Part shown: positions 17,856 through 25,971 of the stretch, piece by piece
Layout of the letters: every line of letters begins with the position of its first letter
Numbering within the stretch: the first letter of the stretch is position 1
Assembly: GCF_003182485.1 (NCBI RefSeq)
Contig: NZ_QGTX01000001.1
Location: 3,178,001-3,242,000 of the forward strand
DNA: 64,000 nt
Direction of reading: 5' to 3'
Source: Geodermatophilus normandii
Lineage (GTDB): Bacteria > Actinomycetota > Actinomycetes > Mycobacteriales > Geodermatophilaceae
The notes under the pieces: generated by a model
The model's input: the letters and a program-made list of their open reading frames with translations, nothing else
The model's database searches: none
Told to the model about the DNA's origin: nothing
Translations under genes and position numbers: made by a program

Positions 17856-18434
17856 TCAGGTCAGCGCCCGGCGCATGAGGACGCGGGGGAAGCCGCCGGC
17901 GACGGCGTCGGTGTCCGCGGCCTTGGTGAACCCGGCCTTCTCGAACAGGCTCCGCGTCCCGACGAAGGCCATGGTGAGGTCGACCTTCCGCCCCGCGTTG
18001 TCCACCGGGTAGCCCTCGACGGCCGGGGCGCCGTGCGACGCGGCGTAGCCCACCGCCCCGCGGACGAGTGCGTGCGCGATGCCCTGGCCGCGGTGCCCCG
18101 GTCGCACCCGGACGCACCACAGGGACCACACGGGCAGGTCGTCGACGTGCGGGATCCTCCGCGAGCGCGCGAGGGGCAGCTCCGCCCGCGGCGCGACCGC
18201 CGCCCAGCCGACGACCTCGCCGTCGTCGTAGGCGAGCACCCCCGGCGCGACCGGGCGGCCGGTCAGCTCGCGGACGAACTCCCCGCGTGCCGGCCCCACG
18301 AGCTCCCGGTTCGTCCTCGAGTCGAGCCGGTGGCTGAGGCACCAGCAGACGTTCGCGTCCGGGTTCCTCGGACCGAGGATCGTCGCGACGTCGTCGAACC
18401 GCGCCCGCGTCGCCGGCTCGACCACGATGCCCAC
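17856..18434 (-). CDS. GNAT-family N-acetyltransferase
   Basis: A 192-residue acetyltransferase. The acetyl-CoA binding motif A is WSLWCVRVRPGHRGQGIAHA (R-x-x-G-x-G/A) near residues 103-122, followed by a typical C-terminal FEKAGFTKAA strand region. The early CWCLSHRLD segment resembles the group of actinobacterial GNAT proteins that start with a Cys-Trp-Cys motif. The start is the GTG at 18434, with TAGCGT exactly six bases before it, which predicts a leaderless mRNA. The acceptor substrate is unknown. The gene stands alone. Confidence 0.85.
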   Translation of the reverse strand: MGIVVEPATRARFDDVATILGPRNPDANVCWCLSHRLDSRTNRELVGPARGEFVRELTGRPVAPGVLAYDDGEVVGWAAVAPRAELPLARSRRIPHVDDLPVWSLWCVRVRPGHRGQGIAHALVRGAVGYAASHGAPAVEGYPVDNAGRKVDLTMAFVGTRSLFEKAGFTKAADTDAVAGGFPRVLMRRALT

Positions 18435-18440
18435 GCCCGC

Positions 18441-18446
18441 ACGCTA
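18441..18446 (-). promoter_or_regulatory. -10 element of leaderless GNAT gene
   Basis: TAGCGT on the minus strand, then six bases, then the GTG at 18434. There is no Shine-Dalgarno sequence. Confidence 0.5.
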
Positions 18447-18502
18447 GCGCCGGCGTTGCGGCGCGGCCACGACCGTGAGCACGGCCTCGGGCCTCCCGTG
18501 GA

Positions 18503-18561
18503 GACGGTGTGCGCCGGGGGCGCCTCCCCCGGGCCGGGATGCACCCTCAGCGCACACCGTC
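18503..18561. terminator. Nested long hairpin, probable terminator
   Basis: Outer arms GACGGTGTGCGC (18503-18514) and its exact complement (18550-18561) enclose a second perfect stem, CCGGGGG (18514-18520) with CCCCCGG (18526-18532). It lies downstream of the gene at 18714 on the minus strand and before the GNAT promoter, so termination of that gene is the simplest role. The rest of 18447-18713 shows no gene. Confidence 0.45.
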
Positions 18562-18713
18562 ACGCGGCGGCGCTTCCCGGACCACCGTCAGCACTCCGGC
18601 CCGCCCTCGGCGACGCCGACGTCGACGCGGTCCGGGTCGCCCGTGGAGCCACGCGCCCGGCAGCGGGGAGGGCACCGGACCCGAGGCGCACGACGGTCCA
18701 GCCGGGCGCGCGC

Positions 18714-19283
18714 TCACCGCGCCGGTCGCACGTCCGACAGGAAGCGCTCGACGATCGCCGTCCACCGCCCGCGGGCCTCGTCGTTGGCCTCGAGGGTCGG
18801 CACGCCGATCTGCGTGGCCACCAGCGACGCCGTCCCGTTCCCCTTCGGCTCGCTCGTGACGACGATCGAGGAGCCGTCCACGGCCCTGGTCCGCCAGGTG
18901 AGGCGCCGGTCGGTGCCACTGACCTTGAGGTCCCCGCCGGCGAGGACCTCCTGCACGGCCGCGTCACCGTCGGCGAAGGCGCGCCAGCGCTCCATGAGCT
19001 CGGTCATGCCGAGCGACGTCGCCCGGCTCACGCTGCACTGGAAGGTGCCGTCGGAGCGCTGGCCGGGGATCCGCCGGCCGATGTGCTGCTCGTAGGCCAC
19101 GGTCACCGACTGCGCCCACCAGCCGCGCTGCTCGAAGGAGTCGCCGAGCTCCTCGTGGACCCGCAGCGCGATCTGCCCGTGGTCGAGGTCCGCCGCGCCG
19201 ATGCCGTCCATGAACTGCAGCCACTCGTCCCACGTCCGGCCCGTGGCCCGCTCGACCGGACCGATCCGGGGGTTCGTCGCCAT
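18714..19283 (-). CDS. Hypothetical protein with DUF4287/SRPBCC-like features
   Basis: A 189-residue cytoplasmic protein. The N-terminal half (GRTWDEWLQFMDGIGAADLD, then RGWWAQSVTVAYEQHIGRR) resembles a helical domain often annotated as DUF4287-like. The second half has beta strands with Trp and Arg (GTDRRLTWRTRAVDGSSIVV) that suggest an SRPBCC or START-like ligand pocket. I recognise the arrangement but not a function. ATG 19283 gives the full domain. It is bounded on both sides by strong inverted repeats (18503-18561 and 19363-19430). Confidence 0.65.
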   Translation of the reverse strand: MATNPRIGPVERATGRTWDEWLQFMDGIGAADLDHGQIALRVHEELGDSFEQRGWWAQSVTVAYEQHIGRRIPGQRSDGTFQCSVSRATSLGMTELMERWRAFADGDAAVQEVLAGGDLKVSGTDRRLTWRTRAVDGSSIVVTSEPKGNGTASLVATQIGVPTLEANDEARGRWTAIVERFLSDVRPAR

Positions 19284-19362
19284 GGCGGTGATCGTGCCCG
19301 ACCGCGGATCCGGTCCGGGCGGCCCGGGGGCGGCTCCCCGGCGCCCACCGCTGGGTGAGGCA

Positions 19363-19430
19363 CTCCTGCGGTGTCCCCCGCGCTCCTGCGGTCCTGCAGC
19401 ACCGCAGGAGCGCGGCGACCACCGCAGGAG
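19363..19430. repeat. Symmetric four-copy inverted element around a 15-bp stem
   Basis: CTCCTGCGGT occurs at 19363-19372 and 19383-19392, and its complement ACCGCAGGAG at 19401-19410 and 19421-19430, with a 20-base period on each side. The inner pair extends to perfect 15-bp arms (19378-19392 with 19401-19415) around an 8-base loop. It lies just downstream of the VOC gene on the minus strand, so it may terminate that transcript. Confidence 0.75.
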
Positions 19431-19436
19431 CGGCCG

Positions 19437-19785
19437 TCAGCCGTCGGCCGGGGCGCCGCCGAAGCCGATCTCGTTGCCGTCGGGATCGCGGTAGGTGACC
19501 TCGCGGACGCCGTTGTCGTAGGTCTCCCGCAAAGGCGGGCTCCAGACCGCGGGCGCTCATCGCCGCGACCCGCGCGTCGAGGTCGTCGACGAACAGCGTG
19601 GTCATCGCGTGCCCGGCGTGGTCGGGCTCGACCTCGGTGTGGACGTACCGGTGCTCGGCGACCTCCCACACCGCCTCGACGTCGTCGGGCAGGAACGCCG
19701 GCCCGGAGCCGAACAGCCGCCCGTACCAGTCCAGGGCACGCTCGCGGTCACTGACGGGGACGCCCGCGGAGAGCTCGACGGCCAC
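19437..19785 (-). pseudogene. VOC (glyoxalase/bleomycin-resistance) family protein, frameshifted
   Basis: Encodes a vicinal-oxygen-chelate domain protein, about 115 residues if repaired. The first part (GTG 19785) reads GVPVSDRERALDWYGRLFGSG and continues to MTTLFVDDLDARVAAMSARG. The frame breaks near 19528-19536 and the family ending VTYRDPDGNEIGFGG follows in another frame to TGA 19437. One base is in excess, most simply one T of the TTT (minus strand) inside the small inverted repeat CCCGC-CTTT-GCGGG. Repair gives the usual metal-binding Glu in NEIGF. It is either a real lesion or a sequence error at a hairpin. Confidence 0.75.
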
Positions 19786-19831
19786 GGCGGGACGCCGGCG
19801 AGGACCACCGACACGCGGGACCCCGCCGGAT

Positions 19832-19878
19832 GTCGACCTGCGGCTGCCTCCGGCGGCAGGAGACGACCGCAGGTCGAC
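19832..19878. repeat. Inverted repeat with nested stem
   Basis: GTCGACCTGCGG (19832-19843) and its exact complement (19867-19878) enclose a second stem, CTGCC (19844-19848) with GGCAG (19855-19859). It lies between the start of the minus-strand VOC gene and the plus-strand flavodoxin-like gene, where a terminator is not expected for either. The core CCTGCGG is shared with the element at 19363-19430. Confidence 0.7.
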
Positions 19879-19959
19879 GAGCGCCGCGGTCAGGCGGGCT
19901 GCAGGAACTCCAGGCCCGCGTCCTCGGCGCCGGGGTGCAGCGCGGCTCGGCCGGCGGCG

Positions 19960-19965
19960 CAGGAT
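19960..19965 (+). promoter_or_regulatory. -10 element of leaderless flavodoxin-like gene
   Basis: CAGGAT followed by seven bases and the ATG at 19973. There is no Shine-Dalgarno sequence. Confidence 0.4.
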
Positions 19966-19972
19966 GGCGGGC

Positions 19973-20413
19973 ATGCCGCGGCTGCTCGTCGTCCACCACA
20001 CGCCCTCGCCGAACCTGCAGGCGGTGCTCGAGGCAGTGCGGGAGGGCGTCGCGATGGTCGGGGAGGTCGACCTCGACGTCCGCCCCGCGCTGTCGGCAGG
20101 CCCCGCCGACCTGCTCGCCGCCGACGGCGTCCTGCTCGGCACCCCCGCGAACATCGGCTACATGAGCGGAGCGCTCAAGCACTTCTTCGACACCGTCTAC
20201 TACCCCTGCCTCGACGCCACCGTGGGCCTGCCGTTCGGCGTCTACGTGCACGGCGGCGACGACACCGCCGGCGCGCTGAGGGCCATCGCCACGATCACCG
20301 GCGCCCTGCGGTGGAAGCAGGTCGCGGCCCCCCTGAGCCTCACCGGCGCGCCCTCGACGGAGGACCTCGAGGCGGCCCGGGAGCTCGCCGCGACCGTCGC
20401 GGTGAGCCTGTAG
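19973..20413 (+). CDS. Flavodoxin-fold FMN-binding protein
   Basis: A 146-residue cytoplasmic protein with a flavodoxin/NADPH-dependent FMN reductase fold. The phosphate-binding loop is HHTPSPNLQAV near residues 8-18. The flavin-binding loop region is TPANIGYMSGALKHFFDTVY (about 59-78), a close match to the NAD(P)H-quinone or FMN-reductase pattern. A third conserved loop, YVHGGDDT, follows. It is an electron carrier or reductase; the partner is unknown. The start follows a leaderless-type -10. It ends 25 bases before the flavoprotein gene at 20439, which may be functionally linked. Confidence 0.8.
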   Translation: MPRLLVVHHTPSPNLQAVLEAVREGVAMVGEVDLDVRPALSAGPADLLAADGVLLGTPANIGYMSGALKHFFDTVYYPCLDATVGLPFGVYVHGGDDTAGALRAIATITGALRWKQVAAPLSLTGAPSTEDLEAARELAATVAVSL

Positions 20414-20426
20414 TCGCGGACGGTCA

Positions 20427-20432
20427 TAGCCT
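20427..20432 (+). promoter_or_regulatory. -10 element of leaderless flavoprotein reductase gene
   Basis: TAGCCT followed by exactly six bases and the GTG at 20439. There is no Shine-Dalgarno sequence. Confidence 0.5.
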
Positions 20433-20438
20433 GCCGGG

Positions 20439-21809
20439 GTGAGCACCCGACTCGTCGTCATCGGAGGCGACGCCGCAGGCGGCAGCGCGGCGTCGCAGGC
20501 CAAGAAGCGGCGGCCCGACCTCGACGTCGTCCTGTTCGAGCGCGGCCGCGCGACCTCCTACTCCGCCTGCGGGATCCCCTACTGGATCTCCGGCGCGGTC
20601 GCGAGCGAGACCGACCTGGTCGCCCGCACGCCGCAGCAGCACCGCGCGGCCGGCCTCGACGTCCGCATGCGCACCGAGGTCGTCGGCATCGATCCCGACA
20701 AGGGCGTCGTCCACTGGCGCGACCTCGACGCGGGCACCGAGGGCACCGAGCCCTACGACGACCTCGTGTACGCCACCGGCAGCGTGCCCATGCGCCCGCC
20801 GGTGCAGGGCATCGACGCGCAGGGCGTCTACGGCGTCCAGGTGCTCGACGACGGCGTCGCGCTCCGGGCGGAGCTGGACCGCGGGCACGTGCGGCGGGTG
20901 GTCGTCGTCGGCGGCGGCTACATCGGCCTGGAGATCGCCGAGGCGTGCCGCGTGCGCGGGCTCGACGTCACCGTCGTGGACAAGTCGCCGCAGCCGGTGG
21001 GCACCTTCGACCCCGACGTCGGCCGGTACATCGCCGACGCCGTCCGCAGCGAGGGCATCGAGCTGGTCCTCTCCGACGGCGTCTCGGGGATCGACGTCGG
21101 CCCCGACGGGCGGGCGCGCGCGGTGGTCACCGAGAGCGGCCGCGAGCTGCCCGCCGACCTCGTCGTCCTCGGGCTCGGCGTGCGGCCGAACGTGCGGCTG
21201 GCGCAGGAGGCCGGCATCCCGCTGGGCACCTCCGGCGGGATCGCCGTCGACCAGCGGATGCGCACGGAGGTGCCCGGTGTGTGGGCGGCCGGCGACTGCG
21301 TCGAGTCGGTGCACCGCCTGTCCAAGCAGCGGGTGGTGGTGGCGCTCGGCACGCACGCCAACAAGCAGGGCCGGGTGGCCGGGATCAACATCGGCGGCGG
21401 CTACGCCACCTTCCCCGGCGTCATCGGGACGGCGATCACCAAGATCTGCGCGGTCGAGGCGGCCCGCACCGGCCTGTCGGAGAGGGAGGCCGAGCACGCC
21501 GGCTACTCGTTCGTCACCGCCGCCGTCGACTCGACCACCAAGGCCGGCTACTTCCCGGGCGCCCGGCCGATCCGGGTCAAGATGATCGCCGAGCGGCGCA
21601 GCGGCCGGCTGCTCGGCGCCCAGGTGGTCGGTGAGGAGGGTGCGGCCAAGCGGGTCGACGCGCTCGCCATCTGCATCTGGAACGAGATGACCGTCGACGA
21701 GGTCCTGTCCCTCGACCTGTCCTACGCGCCGCCGTTCGCGCCGGTGTGGGACCCCGTGCTCATCGCCGCCCGCAAGGCGTTCGAGGCGGTGGAGGCCGAC
21801 CCCCGCTGA
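20439..21809 (+). CDS. FAD-dependent CoA-disulfide reductase/NADH oxidase family protein
   Basis: A 456-residue pyridine nucleotide-disulfide oxidoreductase. The FAD-binding motif GGDAAGGSAA is near residue 9 and the NAD(P)H motif VGGGYIGLEIAE near 155. The single active-site cysteine in YSACGIPYW (near residue 44) is the SxxxCGxPY signature of CoA-disulfide reductase and related NADH oxidases. The second FAD motif VWAAGDCVES is present, and the C-terminal dimer domain ends with LDLSYAPPFAPVWDP, containing the tyrosine region seen in CoADR. It probably maintains a low-molecular-weight thiol in the cytoplasm, or reduces oxygen or polysulfide. A CoADR-rhodanese fusion is excluded, because no rhodanese domain follows. 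It converges on the lyase gene with an 11-base gap. Confidence 0.88.
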   Translation: MSTRLVVIGGDAAGGSAASQAKKRRPDLDVVLFERGRATSYSACGIPYWISGAVASETDLVARTPQQHRAAGLDVRMRTEVVGIDPDKGVVHWRDLDAGTEGTEPYDDLVYATGSVPMRPPVQGIDAQGVYGVQVLDDGVALRAELDRGHVRRVVVVGGGYIGLEIAEACRVRGLDVTVVDKSPQPVGTFDPDVGRYIADAVRSEGIELVLSDGVSGIDVGPDGRARAVVTESGRELPADLVVLGLGVRPNVRLAQEAGIPLGTSGGIAVDQRMRTEVPGVWAAGDCVESVHRLSKQRVVVALGTHANKQGRVAGINIGGGYATFPGVIGTAITKICAVEAARTGLSEREAEHAGYSFVTAAVDSTTKAGYFPGARPIRVKMIAERRSGRLLGAQVVGEEGAAKRVDALAICIWNEMTVDEVLSLDLSYAPPFAPVWDPVLIAARKAFEAVEADPR

Positions 21810-21820
21810 CCGGGGCGGGG

Positions 21821-22960
21821 TCAGGCGAGGGCGGCGCCCATCTGCTCGACGATCCGCCGCAGCACCGGCGGTGTCGTGGCGGTGTTGAGCCGCACCGCGC
21901 CGCGGCCGGCGGCGCCGCACCGGGCGCCGTCGACCAGCGCGACCCCGGCCTCGCGCAGCAGGTGGTCGCCGGGGTCCGGGACGCCGAAGCCCTCCAGCCA
22001 GGCGAGGTAGGTGCCCTCCGGCGGGCGGTACCGGATGCCGGGCAGGTGCTCGGAGACCAGGTCGGCGAGCAGCCGGCGGTTGCCGTCCAGGACGGCGAGC
22101 GTCTCGTCGAGCCAGCCGAGCCCCTCGGTGTAGGCGGCGACGTTGGCGACGGCGCCCAGCGTGGCGGCGCCGTGCTCGGCCGCGTGCCCGACCTCGGCCC
22201 ACAGCCGTGCGTCGGCGTCGTTGCTGAGGACCAACTGCGCGCACTTGAGCCCGGGCAGGTCCCACGCCTTCGACGCGCTGGTGGCGGTGACCGTGTGGCC
22301 GGCGGTGGTCTCCCCGAGCGAGGCGTAGGGCACGTGCCGGTGCCCGGGGAAAACCAGCGGCGCGTGGATCTCGTCGGAGAACACCCGCCCGCCGTGCCGG
22401 TCGACCACCTCGGCGATCGCGGTCATCTCCGCGGGCTCGAGGACCCGCCCGACCGGGTTGTGCGGGTTGCACAGCACCAGCAGGTGCCCGCCGGCGCGGA
22501 AGGCGGCGTCGAGCGCGTCCAGGTCGTAGACGTACCGGCCGCCGTCGCGGGCCATCGGCACCTCGAGCACCTCCCGGCCCAGGGCGGGCGGCACCTCCAG
22601 GAACGGCATGTAGGCGGGGGTGGGCAGCACCACCGGCGACCCGGGCCGGGACAGGTGGGTGATCGCCGCGGACAGCCCGGCGAGGACGTCGGCCAGCGGC
22701 CGGATCCGCTCCGGCGGCACCTCCCAGCCGTGCCGGTCCCGCAGGAAGCCGGCGGTCGCCCGGGCGAGGTCCTCGGTGAGCCAGTCGGGCAGATAGCCGA
22801 ACAACCCGCGGTCGACGGCGGCGTGCAGGGCGCGGGTGACGGCGGGCGCGGTGCCGAGGTCCATCTCGGCCACCCAGGCGCCGAGCGCGCCCGGGTACCG
22901 CGACCACTTGAGCGAGCCCTGCGCGCGGAGGGCGGTGACCGCGGCGTCGGCGTCGGTCAT
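21821..22960 (-). CDS. MalY/PatB-type PLP-dependent aminotransferase (C-S lyase)
   Basis: A 379-residue fold-type I PLP enzyme. It begins with MTDADAAV and has the WVAEMDLGTAPAV segment typical of MalY/PatB cystathionine beta-lyases. Also visible are NPHNPVGRV (substrate carboxylate region), SDEIHAPLVFPGHRH and SASKAWDLPGLKCA, whose lysine should bind PLP. The expected reaction is beta-elimination of cystathionine or related thioethers. The ATG at 22960 overlaps the stop of the upstream LLM monooxygenase (ATGA), so the two are coupled. The pairing suggests sulfur-compound metabolism, but substrates are unproven. Confidence 0.87.
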   Translation of the reverse strand: MTDADAAVTALRAQGSLKWSRYPGALGAWVAEMDLGTAPAVTRALHAAVDRGLFGYLPDWLTEDLARATAGFLRDRHGWEVPPERIRPLADVLAGLSAAITHLSRPGSPVVLPTPAYMPFLEVPPALGREVLEVPMARDGGRYVYDLDALDAAFRAGGHLLVLCNPHNPVGRVLEPAEMTAIAEVVDRHGGRVFSDEIHAPLVFPGHRHVPYASLGETTAGHTVTATSASKAWDLPGLKCAQLVLSNDADARLWAEVGHAAEHGAATLGAVANVAAYTEGLGWLDETLAVLDGNRRLLADLVSEHLPGIRYRPPEGTYLAWLEGFGVPDPGDHLLREAGVALVDGARCGAAGRGAVRLNTATTPPVLRRIVEQMGAALA

Positions 22961-23970
22961 CGGGCGGACCAGCCCAGGAGCGGGCCGAGGCGCTCGGCGG
23001 TGTCGGTCAGGATCTGCTCGTAGTCGGGGCCGGCGAAGCTGAACGGCAGCGCGAACACCACCTCGCTCACCTCGCGGAAGCCGGCGTGCGCGTACAGCGC
23101 CTCGGCGATCTGCTCGGAGGTGCCGAGCAGGTCGGCGGCGAAGAGCATCCGCGCCGGGCCCTGCGGGCTGCGGGTGCGCGGGGTGCGCGCCTCGACGTAG
23201 GCGGCGTAGCGCTCGCGCTGCTCCGGCGTCGCGCTGTCGGTGGGGACGACCACCAGCCCCTGCGACACCCGCCCGGCCGGGTTCGCCTGGCGGAAGGCCC
23301 GCACCTGCGCCGCCTGGATCTCCGCGAAGTCGGTCGACCCGCCCTCGGCCTTGACCACGCTGCTGGTCAGGAAGTGCATCCCGGCGTCGCCGGCCCACTC
23401 CGCGGAACGGGTGCTGCCGCCGCCGTACCAGAGCCGGTCGCGCAGGCCGGGGGAGTGCGGCTGCACCCGGTCCGACCACTCCTCGACGACGCCCTCGCGG
23501 CCGGCGAACGAGGTCGCGGGCTCGCCGGCGACCAGGCGCAGCAGCCGCTCCACCCGCGCGTAGGAGAAGTCCTCGGCGTCGGCCGTGTCGGGGTAGAGCG
23601 CGCCCTTGACGTCGTCCCAGTGCATCGGCGGGCCCACGCTGACGCCGGGGTTGAGGCGGCCGCCGGAGAGGACGTCGACGGTCGCGAGGTCCTCGGCCAG
23701 CCGCAGCGGGTTCTCCCAGCCCAGCGGCGTCACCGCGGTGCCCAGCTCGATCCGGGAGGTGCGCTGGGTCAGGGCGGCGAGGACGGCGACCGGGGAGGAG
23801 ATGCCGTACTGCAGGTGCCGGTGGCGCAGCCACGCGCTGTCGAAGCCCAGGCGCTCGCCGAGCTCGACCGTGCGCAGCGTGGTCTCGTGGCCGGCCGCGG
23901 GGTCGGCGGGGTCGAACAGGCCGATGGTCAGGAAGCCGAGACGCTCGAGCGGGACACCGGGGGCGGGCAT
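22957..23970 (-). CDS. LLM-class flavin-dependent oxidoreductase
   Basis: A 337-residue luciferase-like TIM-barrel enzyme using FMN or F420. Features are the N-terminal FLTIGLFDPADP, the SRIELGTAVTPLGWENPLRL segment, SGGRLNPGVSVG, the RLWYGGGSTRSAEWAGDAGM flavin-binding region and a C-terminal EQILTDTAERLG helix. It resembles alkane- or sulfur-compound monooxygenases in length. The ATG at 23970 has CAGGAT exactly six bases upstream and no Shine-Dalgarno sequence. It is followed by a coupled C-S lyase gene. The substrate is not predictable. Confidence 0.85.
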   Translation of the reverse strand: MPAPGVPLERLGFLTIGLFDPADPAAGHETTLRTVELGERLGFDSAWLRHRHLQYGISSPVAVLAALTQRTSRIELGTAVTPLGWENPLRLAEDLATVDVLSGGRLNPGVSVGPPMHWDDVKGALYPDTADAEDFSYARVERLLRLVAGEPATSFAGREGVVEEWSDRVQPHSPGLRDRLWYGGGSTRSAEWAGDAGMHFLTSSVVKAEGGSTDFAEIQAAQVRAFRQANPAGRVSQGLVVVPTDSATPEQRERYAAYVEARTPRTRSPQGPARMLFAADLLGTSEQIAEALYAHAGFREVSEVVFALPFSFAGPDYEQILTDTAERLGPLLGWSAR

Positions 23971-23976
23971 GCCGCG

Positions 23977-23982
23977 ATCCTG
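23977..23982 (-). promoter_or_regulatory. -10 element of leaderless LLM oxidoreductase gene
   Basis: CAGGAT on the minus strand, then six bases, then the ATG at 23970. Confidence 0.45.
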
Positions 23983-24160
23983 CCCGCCTCCGGCCCGTCC
24001 GTCCCGGCGGCGGGGTCGGCGCGGCCGAGGGCCTCCCACCGGGCGCGGGCGGGCGGCGGGGTCCACCCTGTGTCCACCGGCCCGCCGGCGGGCCGTCCCC
24101 CCGCACCGGCGTCGCTGCGGGACCGCCGGTGCGCGCCGCCGGCACCCTGCGGAGGCACCC

Positions 24161-25312
24161 GTGTCCGTCCCCTCGTCGCGCCGGTCGGCTGCGGTCGCCG
24201 CGCTGCTCGCCGTCCTGCTCGCCCTCGCCGGGCCTGCCTCGGCGACGCCGCGGCACGGCTCTTCACCGGGACCGGGTGCCGGCGACGCGGACCTGCTCGT
24301 CATCGGCCACCGCGGTGCGTCGGGCTACCGGCCCGAGCACACGCTGGCCGCCTACGAGCTCGCCGCCCGCACGGGCGCCGACCACGTCGAGTGCGACGTC
24401 GTCAGCACCGCCGACGGCGTCCTCGTCTGCCGGCACGAGAACGACATCACCGGCACCACCGACGTCGCCGACCATCCCGAGTTCGCCGACCGGCGCACCA
24501 CGAAGGTCGTCGACGGCGTGGCGCTGACCGGCTGGTTCACCGAGGACATGACCCTCGAGGAGCTGCGGACGCTGCGCGCGGTCGAGCGGCTGCCCGACGT
24601 CCGCGAGGAGAACACCCTCTACGACGGGCTCTACCCGGTGCCCACGCTCGAGGAGTACCTCGACCTGCGCGCCGACCTGAGCCGGGAGCTGCGCCGCGAG
24701 GTCGGCGCCTACGTCGAGACCAAGCACCCGACCTACTTCGACTCGATCGGGCTCTCGCTCGAGGAGCCGCTGCTCGCGGCGCTGCGCGCGGCGGGGCTGG
24801 ACCGGCGGAACGCGCCGGTGTTCCTCCAGTCCTTCGAGACGGGCAACCTGCGCGAGCTGGACGCGGCCGGCGTCCGGGTGCCGCTGGTGCAGCTGCTGGC
24901 GGTGAGCGGCGCGCCGGCCGACCTGGTGGCGGCCGGGGACCCGCGGACCTACGCCGACCTGTCCACCGCCGCGGGCCTCGCGGAGGTCGCCACGTACGCC
25001 GACGGCGTCGGCCCGGAGAAGGACCAGGTGATCCCGCGGGACCCGGACGGCACGCTCGGCGAGCCGACGTCGTTCGTCGCGGACGCGCACGCCTCCGGCC
25101 TGCTGGTGCACCCGTACACGTTCCGCAACGAGAACACGTTCCTGCCCGCCGACCTGCACGAGGGGGAGGCGCCCGACGACTACGGCCGGGCGATCGAGGA
25201 GCAGCTGGCGTTCTGGGCGACCGGCATCGACGGGTTGTTCACCGACAACCCCGACACCGGCGTGGTGTCCCGGCAGCTGTTCGAGGACGGCGCGCTCCCC
25301 GAGGCCGGCTGA
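24161..25312 (+). CDS. Secreted glycerophosphodiester phosphodiesterase
   Basis: A 383-residue exported enzyme that hydrolyses glycerophosphodiesters to glycerol-3-phosphate and an alcohol. The N-terminus is a clear signal peptide (arginines, then AAVAALLAVLLALAGPASA, cleavage after ASA near residue 28). The catalytic GDPD motif is IGHRGASGYRPEHT, with the acid pair in HVECDVV and the second histidine in CRHENDITGTT. Insertions such as NTLYDGLYPVPTLEEYLDLR match the GlpQ-like secreted type. The GTG at 24161 has GGAGG five bases upstream. It stands alone and converges on the AhpD-like gene. Calcium dependence is typical of the family. Confidence 0.88.
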   Translation: MSVPSSRRSAAVAALLAVLLALAGPASATPRHGSSPGPGAGDADLLVIGHRGASGYRPEHTLAAYELAARTGADHVECDVVSTADGVLVCRHENDITGTTDVADHPEFADRRTTKVVDGVALTGWFTEDMTLEELRTLRAVERLPDVREENTLYDGLYPVPTLEEYLDLRADLSRELRREVGAYVETKHPTYFDSIGLSLEEPLLAALRAAGLDRRNAPVFLQSFETGNLRELDAAGVRVPLVQLLAVSGAPADLVAAGDPRTYADLSTAAGLAEVATYADGVGPEKDQVIPRDPDGTLGEPTSFVADAHASGLLVHPYTFRNENTFLPADLHEGEAPDDYGRAIEEQLAFWATGIDGLFTDNPDTGVVSRQLFEDGALPEAG

Positions 25313-25318
25313 GCGCGG

Positions 25319-25918
25319 TCACCGCTGCCGCGGCAGCCGGCCCATGAGGTGGAACTCCGGGTTGGGCGGGATCGCCGCGAAGTGGGCCAGCCGGTTGGAC
25401 AGCGCGAAGAACGCGGTGATCGCGCCGACGTCCCACACGTCCTCCTCGGTGAGCCCGTGCGCGCGCAGGCGGTCGAGGTCACCGGCGGTCACCGCGGCGG
25501 GATCGGTGGCCAGCCGCACGGCGACGTCGAGGACCGTGTGCACCCGGTCGTCCAGCGGCGCCTTGCGCCAGTCGACGGCGACCAGGTCGGCGAGGTTCGG
25601 GTCGCGCGTGCGGACCCGGGCGATCGCCCCGTGCGCGACGACGCAGTAGCCGCAGTCGTTGGCCGCGCTGGTCGCGACCACGATCAGCTCCCGCTCGCCG
25701 GTCGACAGCCCGGGGGTGTCCTTGTCCATGAGCGCGTCGTGGAAGGCCAGGAACGCGCGCTCCTCGGCCGGCCGCCAGGCCAGCGCGGCGAAGACGTTGG
25801 GGAGGAAGCCCGACTTCTCCGCCACCTCGGCGTGGCGCTCGGCGAGGTCGGGCGGGAGGTCGGCGGGATCGGCGACGGGGAAGCGGCTGATCGGCGCGGG
25901 CGACGGTTCGGCGGTCAC
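25319..25918 (-). CDS. Peroxidase-related AhpD/carboxymuconolactone-decarboxylase-like protein
   Basis: A 199-residue helical protein of the AhpD-like superfamily, peroxidase-related type. The redox motif C-x-x-C with its histidine is seen in SAANDCGYCVVAHGAI near residue 85. The upstream helices (AEVAEKSGFLPNVFAALAW) and the downstream DVWDVGAITAFFALSNRLAH match the family. Members reduce peroxides or act as carboxymuconolactone decarboxylase-like enzymes, usually as trimers or hexamers in the cytoplasm. The GTG at 25918 gives the usual family length. It ends six bases from the convergent GDPD gene. Confidence 0.82.
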   Translation of the reverse strand: MTAEPSPAPISRFPVADPADLPPDLAERHAEVAEKSGFLPNVFAALAWRPAEERAFLAFHDALMDKDTPGLSTGERELIVVATSAANDCGYCVVAHGAIARVRTRDPNLADLVAVDWRKAPLDDRVHTVLDVAVRLATDPAAVTAGDLDRLRAHGLTEEDVWDVGAITAFFALSNRLAHFAAIPPNPEFHLMGRLPRQR

Positions 25919-25971
25919 CCCGTCAGCCTGCCCCGCGCCGACCGGATGCGCCCAGGCCCTCCGGCGCCCCG

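Noticed and set aside
18562..18713. Possible plus-strand small genes in this gap
   Set aside because: Frames are Arg/Pro-rich with no ribosome site and no recognisable motif.
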